A stretch of DNA of 64,000 nucleotides from Arsenicibacter rosenii (GCF_001870735.1 NZ_MORL01000002.1:62001-126000); one strand, 5' to 3'. Positions 33,463 to 42,983 are shown, counted from the stretch's first letter. Made by a program: numbers and translations. Notes: a model not told the origin generated them from the letters alone.

Positions 33463-34654
33463 CTTGTTTCGGTTCTTTTGGGGTCAGGCGGTCGCGGAGA
33501 TTGGTCATGGGCTTTTCGTAGAAACGGTAAAGCAGGGTAGACAGCAGGATGGTCAAGGCCCAGAATAAGCCGATTTTTCCATATCCGACGGCAAGAGATG
33601 TGGTGGGTATTCGTTCGATGACCTGGGCCATAAGCGGCGACAGGTTGAGCAGGTACATCGAGTATGAAATCAGGCTGATGTGCGTGACTGCACCCGCAAG
33701 CCAGCCGTGGCTCGTGCGCCAGTTGTCCATGCGTGGTAGCAGCAGCATGGTGCTCAGCCCAATGGCCGTGAAATAAAATGAACGCTTATAGAACACATAG
33801 GCAGGATAAACACCAGTGCTCACATAATACTTTAAAATGAAAATGGAGGCGGTGAATGCCAGAAAAATCGTTATCGTAAGACCCAGCCAAAAACCGGTTT
33901 TACGGGCCAGCGGGCTTTGCCAGAGCGGCAGATGATATTGCTTGATATAGGCCGCCAGTACGCCATACGAAATTGCATCAAGCCGCGTCAGTACAATTCC
34001 CCGGTATCCTAACTCTCCTTCACTGATCGGAATACGGATCGCCTGGATAAGACGTAACGCATTGGTTCCCAGAATTACGGTCAGAATCACGGCCAGCACC
34101 ACATACCGGCGTGGCCACGATTTTGGCGCTACCAGATGCCATACCAGCAGGAGGGTTGGTAAGATCAGGTACGACCATTCTTCGATGGCCAGACTCCACG
34201 TTTCGGGGAAAAAATCAGGTACGTAACTGGAAAAGTTCTGTAGAAAAACAAAGTATTTCGCCAGCGTCCATTTACCGGGCAAAGTATGATGAAGGCCACT
34301 ACGCCATGCCCTGAACAGATTAATCAGAATCAGTCCGATGAGTACAAAATAGTAGGCGGGCAGGGTCCGGAACCAGCGCCGTGTCCAGAAGTTAAGAATC
34401 AGCGGGACGCTCATGGTCTGTTGTTTTTCGTAGATCCGGATCAGGATACCGCCAATCAGAAAGCCGCTGAGTACAAAGAACAGTTCAACCCCATCGGGCA
34501 GAAACTGATGAACAAGATTGCTGGTATGAAAGCGCCCGAGGGCAATCGCTGAGTGGGCATCGACTACGATAGTGATCGCAATGGCCCGAAGCAAGTCTAA
34601 TCCGAAAACCCGGTTGTGTGCGTCAGAACCTAATGAAAATATATCTTTGAGCAT
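33458..34654 (-). CDS. Acyltransferase 3 family membrane protein
   Basis: A 398-residue polytopic membrane protein of the OafA/acyltransferase-3 family, with about ten helices. The N-terminal signature is present (GLDLLRAIAITIVVDAHS, catalytic-type His at the end of the first helix), then ELFFVLSGFLIGGI, FWTRRWFRTLPAYYFVL and WSLAIEEWSYLILP. Members O-acylate sugars of lipopolysaccharide, peptidoglycan or exported glycans at the inner membrane. The acceptor is unknown. It is a single-gene unit flanked by intergenic regions. Confidence 0.9.
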   Translation of the reverse strand: MLKDIFSLGSDAHNRVFGLDLLRAIAITIVVDAHSAIALGRFHTSNLVHQFLPDGVELFFVLSGFLIGGILIRIYEKQQTMSVPLILNFWTRRWFRTLPAYYFVLIGLILINLFRAWRSGLHHTLPGKWTLAKYFVFLQNFSSYVPDFFPETWSLAIEEWSYLILPTLLLVWHLVAPKSWPRRYVVLAVILTVILGTNALRLIQAIRIPISEGELGYRGIVLTRLDAISYGVLAAYIKQYHLPLWQSPLARKTGFWLGLTITIFLAFTASIFILKYYVSTGVYPAYVFYKRSFYFTAIGLSTMLLLPRMDNWRTSHGWLAGAVTHISLISYSMYLLNLSPLMAQVIERIPTTSLAVGYGKIGLFWALTILLSTLLYRFYEKPMTNLRDRLTPKEPKQV

Positions 34655-34818
34655 AGAGCTGAGAATCTCAGTAAAACGGAAACGGATTGCAAATCTACAG
34701 TCCTTTTTGGCATCCGGGAAAGGAAAATAGCTTGTGGTCAGTTAATCCGGCTATGATGTAAAAAAATGGTGGAGATGGTGTACTTTCACGCTTTATTGAA
34801 CAATTTCTGTTTTTCAGC

Positions 34819-35232
34819 ATGACACCCGAATTTGGTTTAAACGCTGTTCACCGCTATGCGTTCCGCTTTACGCAGGCTGACGTCGACGATTTTGCCCGTG
34901 TTACCGGCGATAATAATCCCTTGCATTTAGATCCTGCGTTTGCTGCGCAAACACCGTTTAAGCGCCCGATTATTCACGGTATGCTGGGCGCAAGCGTATT
35001 TACGAAAGTACTCGGTACGGAGTTTCCCGGCTACGGGTCGGTCTACATCGGACAGACGTTCCAGTTTCTGCGCCCGATGTTTGTCGACACCGATTATGAA
35101 GTGACATTTACGGTTCAGTCTATCAACCCCGACAAGCATATTGCCGAGATTCTGGGTGAAGTCCGCGATGTACAGACGGGCAAGGTAACCACCAAAGGGG
35201 TTGCCACACTGATGCACAAAGAGAAGATCTGA
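34819..35232 (+). CDS. MaoC-like (R)-specific enoyl-CoA hydratase
   Basis: A 137-residue hot-dog fold protein. The catalytic segment is conserved: DVDDFARVTGDNNPLHLDPAFA, with Asp and His in the DxNPLH pattern, followed by RPIIHGMLGASVFTKVLGTEFPG. It hydrates trans-2-enoyl-CoA to (R)-3-hydroxyacyl-CoA in the cytosol, linking fatty-acid breakdown and synthesis. It is a single gene with its own terminator. Confidence 0.9.
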   Translation: MTPEFGLNAVHRYAFRFTQADVDDFARVTGDNNPLHLDPAFAAQTPFKRPIIHGMLGASVFTKVLGTEFPGYGSVYIGQTFQFLRPMFVDTDYEVTFTVQSINPDKHIAEILGEVRDVQTGKVTTKGVATLMHKEKI

Positions 35233-35249
35233 TACCTGATAAAAACCGG

Positions 35250-35285
35250 AAAAGCCCGTCTTACACGTATGTAGGACGGGCTTTC
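35250..35285. terminator. Bidirectional terminator between maoC-like and H1-like genes
   Basis: AAAGCCCGTC (35251-35260) with GACGGGCTTT (35275-35284) and inner TACA/TGTA pairs form a long stem between convergent genes. Confidence 0.82.
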
Positions 35286-35312
35286 TCGTTGATGAAGTTA
35301 CTATCGCTATAA

Positions 35313-35498
35313 TTAGCTGGCAGTACCATCATTTTTTTTCTCCTGAATTTCGGCACGGATTTCCTGTGCCAGGTTTTTAAGGTCCTGCATTCCCTTACGA
35401 ACACGGGTACCAGCTGCCTGATTGTTCTTATCATAGAACTTTTCGAAGTCAGCTTCTAAAGACATAATCAGGTTTTTTACTTCATCAAATCGTGCCAT
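35313..35498 (-). CDS. Small histone H1-like protein
   Basis: A 61-residue helical protein of a family widespread in Bacteroidota and commonly called histone H1. Conserved segments are FDEVKNLIMSLEADFEKFYDKNNQAAGTRVRKGMQDLK and LAQEIRAEIQEKK. It may bind DNA as a minor nucleoid protein, though the Lys/Ala-rich tail of true H1-like proteins is absent here. It is one of the shortest confident genes in the window, conserved in length with relatives as I remember them. Confidence 0.85.
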   Translation of the reverse strand: MARFDEVKNLIMSLEADFEKFYDKNNQAAGTRVRKGMQDLKNLAQEIRAEIQEKKNDGTAS

Positions 35499-35676
35499 AA
35501 CAGAACGGATGAGGTTTTTTTGTGTGAAAAAACTGCTTAAATCCGCTAAAAACGCGGTTTTGGGCGAAATTTAAGCATTCTTAAACACAGCGCAATAGTT
35601 TACCCAAAAAAATATCCAAAAAGTACAACTTTTATAAGTGCTTCTTATTCAATGGCTATTTTTAGGGCAGTTTCGC

Positions 35677-36945
35677 CTATTCTTCAACCTCAATAGCCAC
35701 TTTCTGGCGGTAAATCCCGTTTTTGAGCCGCTCCGCAATTTCGCTGAAACAGTTGAGGGTATATTCTACATCTTCGAGGGTATGCGAGGCCGTTGGAATA
35801 ATCCGCAGCATGATCACATCTTTCGGTACAACCGGATAAACAACGATTGAACAGAAAATACCCATATTTTCGCGCAGGTCGCGTACAAGCGCCGTTGCTT
35901 CCGGAATACCGCCTTCATTCTGCAGCAACACCGGCGTAACCGGTGACGTAGTATCGCCGATATGGAAGCCGCGTGAGCGCAGACCCGTTTGCAGGGCATT
36001 GACGTTTTCCCACAATTTGGCGCGCAGCTCCGGTTGTGTTTTGATCAGTTCAAGGCGTTTCATCGCACCGGCTACATACGGCATTGGCAGGGCCTTTGCA
36101 TAGGTCTGCGAGCGCATGTTATACTTGAGGTACATGATGATATCATGATCGGCAGCGATAAAGGCACCGATCGCCGCCATCGACTTCGCAAACGTAGAGA
36201 AATACAGGTCAATTCCGTCCTGGCAGTTCAGCATTTCGCCGACACCCGCCCCGGTCTCACCCATTGTTCCGAAGCCGTGCGCATCATCAACGAGCAGGCG
36301 GAAGTTGTATTTTTCTTTCAGAGCAACAATTTTGTCCAGGCTACCTACTTTCCCCGACATACCAAACACCCCCTCGGTAATCACCAGGATGGCGCCACCT
36401 TTTTCGGCGGCTTTGCGGGTAGCACGCTGGAGATTTTTCTCCAGGCTTTCCATGTCGTTATGGTTGAATTTATAGTATTCGCCCATTTTCGCCTTATGCA
36501 GACGGATTCCGTCGATCAGACAGGCATGACACTCGGCGTCGTAGACGATCACGTCGCGGTGATCAACAACCGCTTCAATGGCCGACATCACGCCCTGGTA
36601 ACCGTAGTTGAGCAGAAAGGCGTCTTCTTTTCCCACAAACTGAGCCAGTTGCTGCTCCAGTTCTTCGTGCAGATCCGAGTTACCGGACATCATGCGGGCA
36701 CCCATCGGATAGGCCAGTCCCCACCGGGCGGAAGCCTCTGCATCGGCCTGGCGGACTTCGGGATGATTGGCCAGCCCGAGATAGTTATTCAGACTCCAGT
36801 TCAGCATCTTACGACCCTGAAATGTCATGTGTGGTCCCAGCTCGCCTTCCAATTTAGGGAAAGCAAAATAATGGTGGCCTTTTAGTTGTTTCGACGATGA
36901 CCCGATCGGGCCCAGATTCGTGCGCAGTTTCTCAAATAAATCCAC
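35677..36945 (-). CDS. Serine palmitoyltransferase-type alpha-oxoamine synthase
   Basis: A 422-residue PLP enzyme of the alpha-oxoamine synthase family (SPT, KBL, BioF). Characteristic parts are NNYLGLANHPEV, GARMMSGNSDLHEELE, DAECHACLIDGI, VITEGVFGMSG, the cofactor Asp in LLVDDAHGFGTMGETG, and the PLP Lys in YFSTFAKSMAAIGAF. It condenses an acyl-CoA or acyl-ACP with serine to begin sphingolipid synthesis in the cytosol. Relatives use cysteate for sulfonolipids, and sequence alone cannot separate these. It is divergent from accC, so lipid genes cluster here. BioF is less likely because no bio genes adjoin. Confidence 0.85.
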   Translation of the reverse strand: MDLFEKLRTNLGPIGSSSKQLKGHHYFAFPKLEGELGPHMTFQGRKMLNWSLNNYLGLANHPEVRQADAEASARWGLAYPMGARMMSGNSDLHEELEQQLAQFVGKEDAFLLNYGYQGVMSAIEAVVDHRDVIVYDAECHACLIDGIRLHKAKMGEYYKFNHNDMESLEKNLQRATRKAAEKGGAILVITEGVFGMSGKVGSLDKIVALKEKYNFRLLVDDAHGFGTMGETGAGVGEMLNCQDGIDLYFSTFAKSMAAIGAFIAADHDIIMYLKYNMRSQTYAKALPMPYVAGAMKRLELIKTQPELRAKLWENVNALQTGLRSRGFHIGDTTSPVTPVLLQNEGGIPEATALVRDLRENMGIFCSIVVYPVVPKDVIMLRIIPTASHTLEDVEYTLNCFSEIAERLKNGIYRQKVAIEVEE

Positions 36946-37278
36946 TTTTTATAGCTGTTTAGCGGGTTAGACGCTTAATTATTAGGTGAATACGGTGTCA
37001 GATATAGAAATAAATGCAAAAATACGCTAAATGTTAACAACAGCCAACATAAATGACGTTTTGGTTACCCGGCGGGACCGGCCAAAATAATGGTTCCGAT
37101 GGTTGCTGAACCGAAACACAGAAACAATTCAGCAACTCAGAAACAACGCAGAACCATCAGGATCCCGGAACGGATAAAATTCCCGTCTATAATAAATTAC
37201 CGGATTTTTCCGCGCTTTCGTACGGTAACTCTTCTGCTCTTTTTACATTTGCGCTTATACAAGACTCTTAACGGCCAG
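36946..37278. other. 333-base intergenic region between SPT-like gene and accC
   Basis: The region is the divergent promoter area. A candidate -7 box TACATTTG lies at 37244-37251, 28 bases before the accC start, without a good TTG upstream. An open frame from 37090 in the accC frame gives a basic, unconserved extension and is not accepted as coding. No RNA gene or repeat was seen. Confidence 0.5.
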
Positions 37279-38775
37279 ATGACTACAATAAAAAAACTAC
37301 TCGTTGCCAACCGTGGCGAAATTGCCCTGCGGGTGATGCGGACCTGTCGGGAGATGGGTATCAAAACAGTGGCAATTTACTCGGAAGCAGATCGGAATGC
37401 ATTGCATGTACGCTATGCCGATGAGGCAGTCTGTGTTGGACCGGCGGCCTCGGCGGAGTCATATCTGAAAGGCGATGTCATCATCGATGTATGCAAACGA
37501 CTGGGTGTCGATGCGATTCATCCCGGATACGGTTTCTTGTCGGAAAATGCCCGCTTCTCGCAGATGGTGAAGGATGCCGGCCTTATTTTCGTCGGACCGT
37601 CGCCGGAGAGCATTGAGGTCATGGGTAGTAAGCTGGCCGCAAAAGCCGCCGTAGCTACGTACAATATTCCGATGGTGCCGGGTACGCCCTCGGCCATTGC
37701 TGACCGCGAAGAAGCAAAAGTCATTTCAGCTAAAATCGGCTATCCGGTCCTGATTAAAGCCAGTGCCGGTGGTGGCGGGAAAGGCATGCGGGTGGTCGAA
37801 AATGAAGCCGAGTTCGACGAGCAGATGGACCGGGCGGTGAGCGAGGCCTTGTCGGCATTCGGCGACGGGTCGGTGTTTATCGAAAAATACGTAACCTCAC
37901 CGCGGCACATTGAAATTCAGATACTGGGCGATCAGCATGGCAATATCATTCATTTATTCGAACGGGAATGTTCCGTGCAGCGCCGTCACCAGAAAGTGGT
38001 CGAAGAGGCTCCATCGGCCATTCTGACGCCCGAAATCCGCGCTGAGATGGGCCGTTGTGCCGTTGATGTAGCAAGAGCATGTGGTTACTACGGCGCCGGT
38101 ACCGTTGAATTTATCGTCGACGATCAGCTCAATTTCTACTTCCTCGAAATGAATACCCGCTTGCAGGTAGAGCATCCGGTAACGGAACAGATTACCGGCA
38201 TCGACCTCGTGAAGCAAATGATTTACATTGCCGAGGGCAAACCACTGACCATTCAGCAGGACGACCTGCAGATTAAAGGCCATGCCGTGGAGGTGCGGGT
38301 ATATGCCGAAGATCCGGCCAATAACTTCCTGCCCGACGTTGGCACGCTCGAAACCTATGTACGTCCGCAAGGAAACGGCGTTCGGGTGGACGACGGCTTT
38401 GAACAAGGTATGGAAATTCCGATCTATTACGACCCGATGATCGCCAAGCTGATTACCTACGGGGCCGACCGCGAAGAGGCGATTCAGAAAATGATCCGGG
38501 CCATTGACGAATACCAGATTACCGGTTTGCAGACTACGCTGCCTTTCTGCCGGTTTGTGATGGAGCATGATGCGTTCCGTTCGGCAAACTTTGACACCCG
38601 CTTTGTCAGCCTGTATTTCTCGCCTGATGTACTGAAGCCTGTAGTTGATCAGGATGAAGAAGAGCTGGCCGCCGTGTTAGGCGCTTTCCTGCTCGATACG
38701 CAGAAGCCGGCACAAGAGGCCACCGCTACCACCACGCAGCCGCGCAGCCGCTGGAAAGAAAAGCGCCTGTCCTGA
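37279..38775 (+). CDS. accC: Acetyl-CoA carboxylase biotin carboxylase subunit
   Basis: The ATG at 37279 gives 498 residues starting MTTIKKLLVANRGEIALRVMRTCREMGI, the standard N-terminus. ATP-grasp features follow: HPGYGFLSENARF, GSKLAAKAA, the glycine-rich loop ASAGGGGKGMRVV, FIEKYV, CSVQRRHQKVVEEAPS, and LEMNTRLQVEHPVTEQITGIDLV. It carboxylates the biotin of the carrier protein in the first step of fatty acid synthesis. The C-terminus extends about 40 residues beyond the core as a Thr/Gln-rich tail. accB is not adjacent. A propionyl-CoA carboxylase role is an alternative for such stand-alone copies. Confidence 0.9.
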   Translation: MTTIKKLLVANRGEIALRVMRTCREMGIKTVAIYSEADRNALHVRYADEAVCVGPAASAESYLKGDVIIDVCKRLGVDAIHPGYGFLSENARFSQMVKDAGLIFVGPSPESIEVMGSKLAAKAAVATYNIPMVPGTPSAIADREEAKVISAKIGYPVLIKASAGGGGKGMRVVENEAEFDEQMDRAVSEALSAFGDGSVFIEKYVTSPRHIEIQILGDQHGNIIHLFERECSVQRRHQKVVEEAPSAILTPEIRAEMGRCAVDVARACGYYGAGTVEFIVDDQLNFYFLEMNTRLQVEHPVTEQITGIDLVKQMIYIAEGKPLTIQQDDLQIKGHAVEVRVYAEDPANNFLPDVGTLETYVRPQGNGVRVDDGFEQGMEIPIYYDPMIAKLITYGADREEAIQKMIRAIDEYQITGLQTTLPFCRFVMEHDAFRSANFDTRFVSLYFSPDVLKPVVDQDEEELAAVLGAFLLDTQKPAQEATATTTQPRSRWKEKRLS

Positions 38776-38791
38776 CCGTAAAGGTATAGCG

Positions 38792-38829
38792 AAAGGGGGA
38801 TGCATGATTCGTGCATCCCCCTTTTTGTT
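38792..38829 (+). terminator. Intrinsic terminator after accC
   Basis: AAAGGGGGATGCA (38792-38804) pairs with TGCATCCCCCTTT (38812-38824), followed by more T. Strong stem with a 7-base loop. Confidence 0.93.
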
Positions 38830-39416
38830 TTTATGCTAAGGTGCTATAAAACAACTTATTGTGTGCTTTGGTGTACTTAAAGTTGACAACCATAAATAAT
38901 AGTAAAACAAAAGAAATATGATTTAACCTATATATAATTTAAATGCTTTAATTTTATTTTAATTTATGTGTATAAGACGGCATAATATTTTGGTTTTTGT
39001 GTTGACAGCGATACTATAGTTGGTATATTTGAGAAGGTGCAACAAAATAATGCTTCCGGTCACAGCCGCAAATGATCTTCAGGAAGCACCCGTAAAACAT
39101 CGTTCAGACAAGCGGTTATACGTGGAGTATAGCTGAGCGTCTGACCTGATCTCTTGAACCTTTATTGTTTTACCGGAAGCCGTCAGTACGGCTCTCAGGA
39201 AAGCTATTGCCTGTTCATTAATAACATTCATAAACAAACGCTATACGATGACCTACCACGCTGCCAGACGCCTGTTTAAGGCGAAGCCTCCGCTTTAATC
39301 CTTTCTGTTTTACCGGTTTCTGTTTCGGTCAGGTACGCCGCTGTACGCTGAACAGGATTGCTATTGCCTTTAAAACCATCTGTTTAACCAGTACATATAA
39401 CCTGTTTTCTACTAGT
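38830..39416 (+). other. Long non-coding region with the leader of the TonB receptor gene
   Basis: After the accC terminator the sequence is AT-rich up to a promoter at 39002-39031. About 380 bases of leader follow before the receptor start at 39417. The leader holds a degenerate duplication: CTTT-n-TGTTTTACCGG ... GCTATTGCCT occurs at 39160-39212 and again at 39300-39369. It also holds a tiny possible ORF of 16 codons at 39248-39298 (MTYHAARRLFKAKPPL). No known riboswitch was recognised. Confidence 0.6.
39002..39031 (+). promoter_or_regulatory. Bacteroidota promoter for the TonB receptor unit
   Basis: TTGACA at 39002-39007 and TATATTTG at 39024-39031 match both consensus boxes with 22-base spacing, the same as the tRNA-Gly promoter. 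It would give a leader of about 380 bases before the receptor start codon. Confidence 0.75.
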
Positions 39417-42374
39417 ATGATAAAACGATTACAACCTCTACTCCATGTGCTTGCCATGGTTGCTGCGTTTTGTGCGTTAAGCCTGCTGGCTCCCTCAACG
39501 GTTCTGGCACAGACAAAGCGTGTTACCGGTAAAGTGGTAACCAGTATCAATGCAGAGCCTATCCAGGGGGTAAATATCCTGGTAAAAGGAAATTCGCGGA
39601 AAGGGGCTATTACCAATAACCTCGGTGAGTTTGCCCTGGATGCCAGTCCGGAAGATATACTGGTTATCAGCTTCATCGGTTTTAAATCAAAAGAAATAAA
39701 GGTAGGTGCCAACACGGCAATCAATGTCTCGCTGGATGATGATGTAAGTCAGCTGAGCGAGCTGGTGGTGACAGGTACCCGTAATGTGGGCCGGACAACG
39801 CTGGAAACACCGGTGCCGGTCGATGTGATTTCAATTAAGGAAATGATGGGGACCCTGCCGCAGATGGACCTTGCCCAGATGCTGGCTTATGTAGCGCCAA
39901 GTTTCAATGCGGTCCGGTCGCAAGGAGGGGATCTCGACTCGCATGTTGACCCGGTGCAGCTGCGGAACATGGCTCCCAACCAGATTCTGGTGCTGGTCAA
40001 CGGCAAACGCCGGCATACATCGGCTTTGTTGATTACGGGCACCGCCGTGGGGAGCCCTTCGTCGTCGGTCGACCTGATGACCATTCCGGCGGCGGCCATC
40101 GACCGGGTTGAAATCCTGCGCGATGGTGCGGCAGCCCAGTATGGTTCGGATGCGGTGGCCGGTGTGGTTAACATTATCCTCAAGAAGGGCACCAACCAAC
40201 TGACCGGTAACCTGACCGGCGGGGGCTATCTCAACTCCGGCGGCAATGCCGGCGGGCTGACTAAATCCGGCAAGCCGGACGGCTTTAACTATCAGTTTGA
40301 TGCTAACTACGGCTTCAAAATCGGTGATAAAGGCTATTTGAACCTGTCGGGTCAGGTCACACAACGCCGTCCGACGCTTCGGCCGTTTGTCAATGACTGG
40401 CAGATCTACGATGCGACGTATCTGAACAACATGCGTACCGATAAATCCGGGAAGCCGGTGATTACCAATCCTGAACTCATCAATGCTCTGGCGGCCGGGA
40501 ATACTACGCTGGCAACTTCCCTGAAAACCGAAGCCGGTTTGTTGAGTGCGCGGGGGCTGACACCGGCTGATTTTGCCGTGTATGCCGGTATGCCGGCCAT
40601 TACCATGGGTAGCACGTTCTATAATGCCGGTTACGAAATCAATCCGAATACCACGCTGTATGCCTTCGGCGGCGCGTCATACAAATACCTGAAAGGCTTC
40701 TCGTGTTACTACCGCCGTCCGTCGCAGACTGACCGCTTCAACTATCTGCTCTATCCAAACGGTTTCCGGCCGCAAATGACATCCAATACGTCGGATGTGT
40801 CCAACACGGTCGGTATACGCAGCAAAATCGGCGAGTTCAGTGTCGATTTCAGCAATACGTTTGGCCGGAACGCGATGCGCATCGGTATGGTAAATACCAT
40901 GAACGCGTCTTATGGATCCAATTCGCCGGTAAACATGTATCTGGGCACACACCAGTTTACCCAGAACTCGACCAACCTCGATTTCTCGCGTTATTTCAAA
41001 GGCATCATGAAGGGGCTGAACGTCGCGTTCGGTGCCGAAATGCGGATGGAAAACTACAAGATTATGAAGGGGCAGGACGAAAGCTATACCTATGGCGATG
41101 CCGGTACGCTGACGGTAACAAAAGCCGGGCTGCTGGTCGGGCCGGATGGAAAACCCTTGCAGAATGCGGCCAGTGTACCTATTCTTGACCCAAGCGGTAA
41201 TCCGGTATCGGTCTATGCCGGTCAGCAGGTGGTTGTGAAGTCACTGTCGTCAAACTGCCAGTGCTTTGCCGGTTTCGGGCCCAAAAACGAACGGAACGAA
41301 TACCGGACCACCATGGGCGCCTATCTGGACGCTGAACTGGAAATGACCAAAAAGCTGCTCGTTACCGGTGCCGTGCGTCTGGAAAACTATTCGGATTTCG
41401 GCGCCGTATCAATCGGGAAGCTGGCTGCCCGTTACTCACTGGCCAGCAACCTAACGCTTCGTGGCTCTATTGCCTCCGGTTTCCGGGCGCCGTCGCTTCA
41501 GGAAATGAACTATACCCATACGGCAACGGCATTTGTGCCGGATGCGAACGGGGTACCACAGCCGCTGGACGTAACGACCTATCCGACCAACAGTACCGCC
41601 GCCCGGGTACTGGGTATTAAGAATTTGCAGCAGGAAAACTCGCGTACGTACGGGCTGGGGATGACCTATCAGCCAATGCACGGCTTTGAGGTGACGGTAG
41701 ATGCGTACCAGATTGATGTGCGGAACCGGATTTTCCGGACCAGCTACTTCAACGCCTCGGAAGTCGGCAACAACTACAACGAAGTAATCGGCGGTGGCGA
41801 GGCTCAGTTCTTTGTCAACGGCGCCAATGTACGTTCGCGGGGACTTGAAGTAGTGGGCAACTATACTCACGCCATGTCCGGCAAGCGGAGTCTGACGTTC
41901 AGCCTGGCCGCGATCCTCAGTAAAAACACCATCCTGACGCGCAAAACACTGAACCTGAACGTGGCAAACCTGACGCCGGACCAGGTGGTTGAAAAATACC
42001 TGAGCCGCGATGTGATCGGTCAGTTCGAGACCGGAACACCGCGTCAGAAGCTGATCGGGTCGGTTATGTACCGCTTCAGCAAGTTTGATGTCATGCTGCG
42101 GGGCACCTACTTCGGGTCGGTAACCGAGCGCTCGGTATCGGCGGATGAAAAAGGAAGTTATTACGATCAGACATTTAAAGCGCAGACCGTATTTGACCTG
42201 AGCGTTGGCTATAACGTGTCGCGTTCGCTGAAACTGTCCGTGGGTGGCAGCAACATTTTCGATAAATACCCTGAGCTGCTGCGTTCGGAAAACCGTGGCT
42301 TCTACCTCTACTCGAACAATCAGCAGGGGTCAAACGGTGCTTACTATTATGGCCGTCTTTCATTCAATCTTTAA
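39417..42374 (+). CDS. TonB-dependent outer-membrane receptor with carboxypeptidase-like N-domain
   Basis: A 985-residue protein. A signal peptide (residues 1-31, cut after VLAQ) is followed by a carboxypeptidase-regulatory-like domain (VTGKVVTSINAEPIQGVNILVKGNSRKGAITNNLGEF...). Next come a TonB box/plug segment (LSELVVTGTRN, NQILVLVNGKRRH, IDRVEILRDGAAAQYGSDAVAGVVNIILKK) and a large barrel ending in FDKYPELL and YYGRLSFNL. It imports an iron complex or other large substrate using TonB energy. It is closer to iron-type receptors than to SusC, since the SusC-type plug motif is absent and no SusD gene follows. A lipoprotein gene is directly downstream. Confidence 0.93.
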   Translation: MIKRLQPLLHVLAMVAAFCALSLLAPSTVLAQTKRVTGKVVTSINAEPIQGVNILVKGNSRKGAITNNLGEFALDASPEDILVISFIGFKSKEIKVGANTAINVSLDDDVSQLSELVVTGTRNVGRTTLETPVPVDVISIKEMMGTLPQMDLAQMLAYVAPSFNAVRSQGGDLDSHVDPVQLRNMAPNQILVLVNGKRRHTSALLITGTAVGSPSSSVDLMTIPAAAIDRVEILRDGAAAQYGSDAVAGVVNIILKKGTNQLTGNLTGGGYLNSGGNAGGLTKSGKPDGFNYQFDANYGFKIGDKGYLNLSGQVTQRRPTLRPFVNDWQIYDATYLNNMRTDKSGKPVITNPELINALAAGNTTLATSLKTEAGLLSARGLTPADFAVYAGMPAITMGSTFYNAGYEINPNTTLYAFGGASYKYLKGFSCYYRRPSQTDRFNYLLYPNGFRPQMTSNTSDVSNTVGIRSKIGEFSVDFSNTFGRNAMRIGMVNTMNASYGSNSPVNMYLGTHQFTQNSTNLDFSRYFKGIMKGLNVAFGAEMRMENYKIMKGQDESYTYGDAGTLTVTKAGLLVGPDGKPLQNAASVPILDPSGNPVSVYAGQQVVVKSLSSNCQCFAGFGPKNERNEYRTTMGAYLDAELEMTKKLLVTGAVRLENYSDFGAVSIGKLAARYSLASNLTLRGSIASGFRAPSLQEMNYTHTATAFVPDANGVPQPLDVTTYPTNSTAARVLGIKNLQQENSRTYGLGMTYQPMHGFEVTVDAYQIDVRNRIFRTSYFNASEVGNNYNEVIGGGEAQFFVNGANVRSRGLEVVGNYTHAMSGKRSLTFSLAAILSKNTILTRKTLNLNVANLTPDQVVEKYLSRDVIGQFETGTPRQKLIGSVMYRFSKFDVMLRGTYFGSVTERSVSADEKGSYYDQTFKAQTVFDLSVGYNVSRSLKLSVGGSNIFDKYPELLRSENRGFYLYSNNQQGSNGAYYYGRLSFNL

Positions 42375-42393
42375 TCTTACGTTCCGGAGCAAC

Positions 42394-42909
42394 ATGAATT
42401 ATTCATACATCATAAAGAAGCGTCTTTTTTTGCCGGGTCTGGTGCTGATGATGCTGGCCGCGTTTTTCCTGACGGCTTGTGAGCAAACGAATTATGATCC
42501 CAATATGAGCGTGGCGCCGGGGGGCGGTACAGTATCAACCTACAAGGCGTATACACTGGCGTCGGCCGACAGCAAAAATATCTATGGCCGTGTGGTGTTC
42601 TACAAATACAGCACAGCCGTGACCCTGGTACAGATTGGTTTATACAACACGGCAAGTTCAGCTACCTACACCGCTTCTGTTTTTCAGGGGACGCTGGCGG
42701 GTAACCTGGCTACCGTTCTCAAACCGCTGGATACGGTGAGCGGGGCAACGGGCGCTTTTGCTACGAACAAGTACTTCACTATCAGCGAAGCCGGTTTTTA
42801 CGACAAACTGACTACCTATAACGCCAATGTAAAGGTGCTGGCGGGGACGACGGTAGTGGCAGGCGGCAATATCGGCGCCAATGCCGCTCCGGTTGAGCAG
42901 TCGAATTAA
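42394..42909 (+). CDS. Lipoprotein of unknown function downstream of the TonB receptor
   Basis: A 171-residue protein with a lipoprotein signal (LVLMMLAAFFLTACEQ, lipidated Cys near residue 28). The body is a Thr/Ala-rich beta-type domain (NIYGRVVFYKYSTAVTLVQIGLYN, ATYTASVFQGTLAGNLATVLKPLDTVSG). It starts 19 bases after the receptor stop, so the two are co-transcribed, and it may be a surface partner of the receptor. No known domain was recognised. Confidence 0.75.
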   Translation: MNYSYIIKKRLFLPGLVLMMLAAFFLTACEQTNYDPNMSVAPGGGTVSTYKAYTLASADSKNIYGRVVFYKYSTAVTLVQIGLYNTASSATYTASVFQGTLAGNLATVLKPLDTVSGATGAFATNKYFTISEAGFYDKLTTYNANVKVLAGTTVVAGGNIGANAAPVEQSN

Positions 42910-42932
42910 GAGAAAGAAGTAAACGTTGTTAT

Positions 42933-42983
42933 TCATAGCCGACCTTCCTGGAAGTTCAAAACTTCCAGGAAGGTCGGCTATGA
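42933..42983. repeat. Perfect hairpin with CCTTCCTGGAAG core
   Basis: Arms 42933-42956 and 42960-42983 are perfect 24-base complements around a 3-base loop. The inner part ACCTTCCTGGAAGTT is shared in form with the hairpin at 62418-62470. There is no T-run, so it is more an intergenic repeat element than a plain terminator. Confidence 0.9.

Noticed and set aside
37090-37278. N-terminal extension of AccC
   Set aside because: The extra 63 residues are basic and unlike any biotin carboxylase; the normal N-terminus starts at 37279.
39417-42909. SusC/SusD glycan-uptake pair
   Set aside because: The receptor lacks the SusC-type plug motif and the next gene is too short and unlike SusD.
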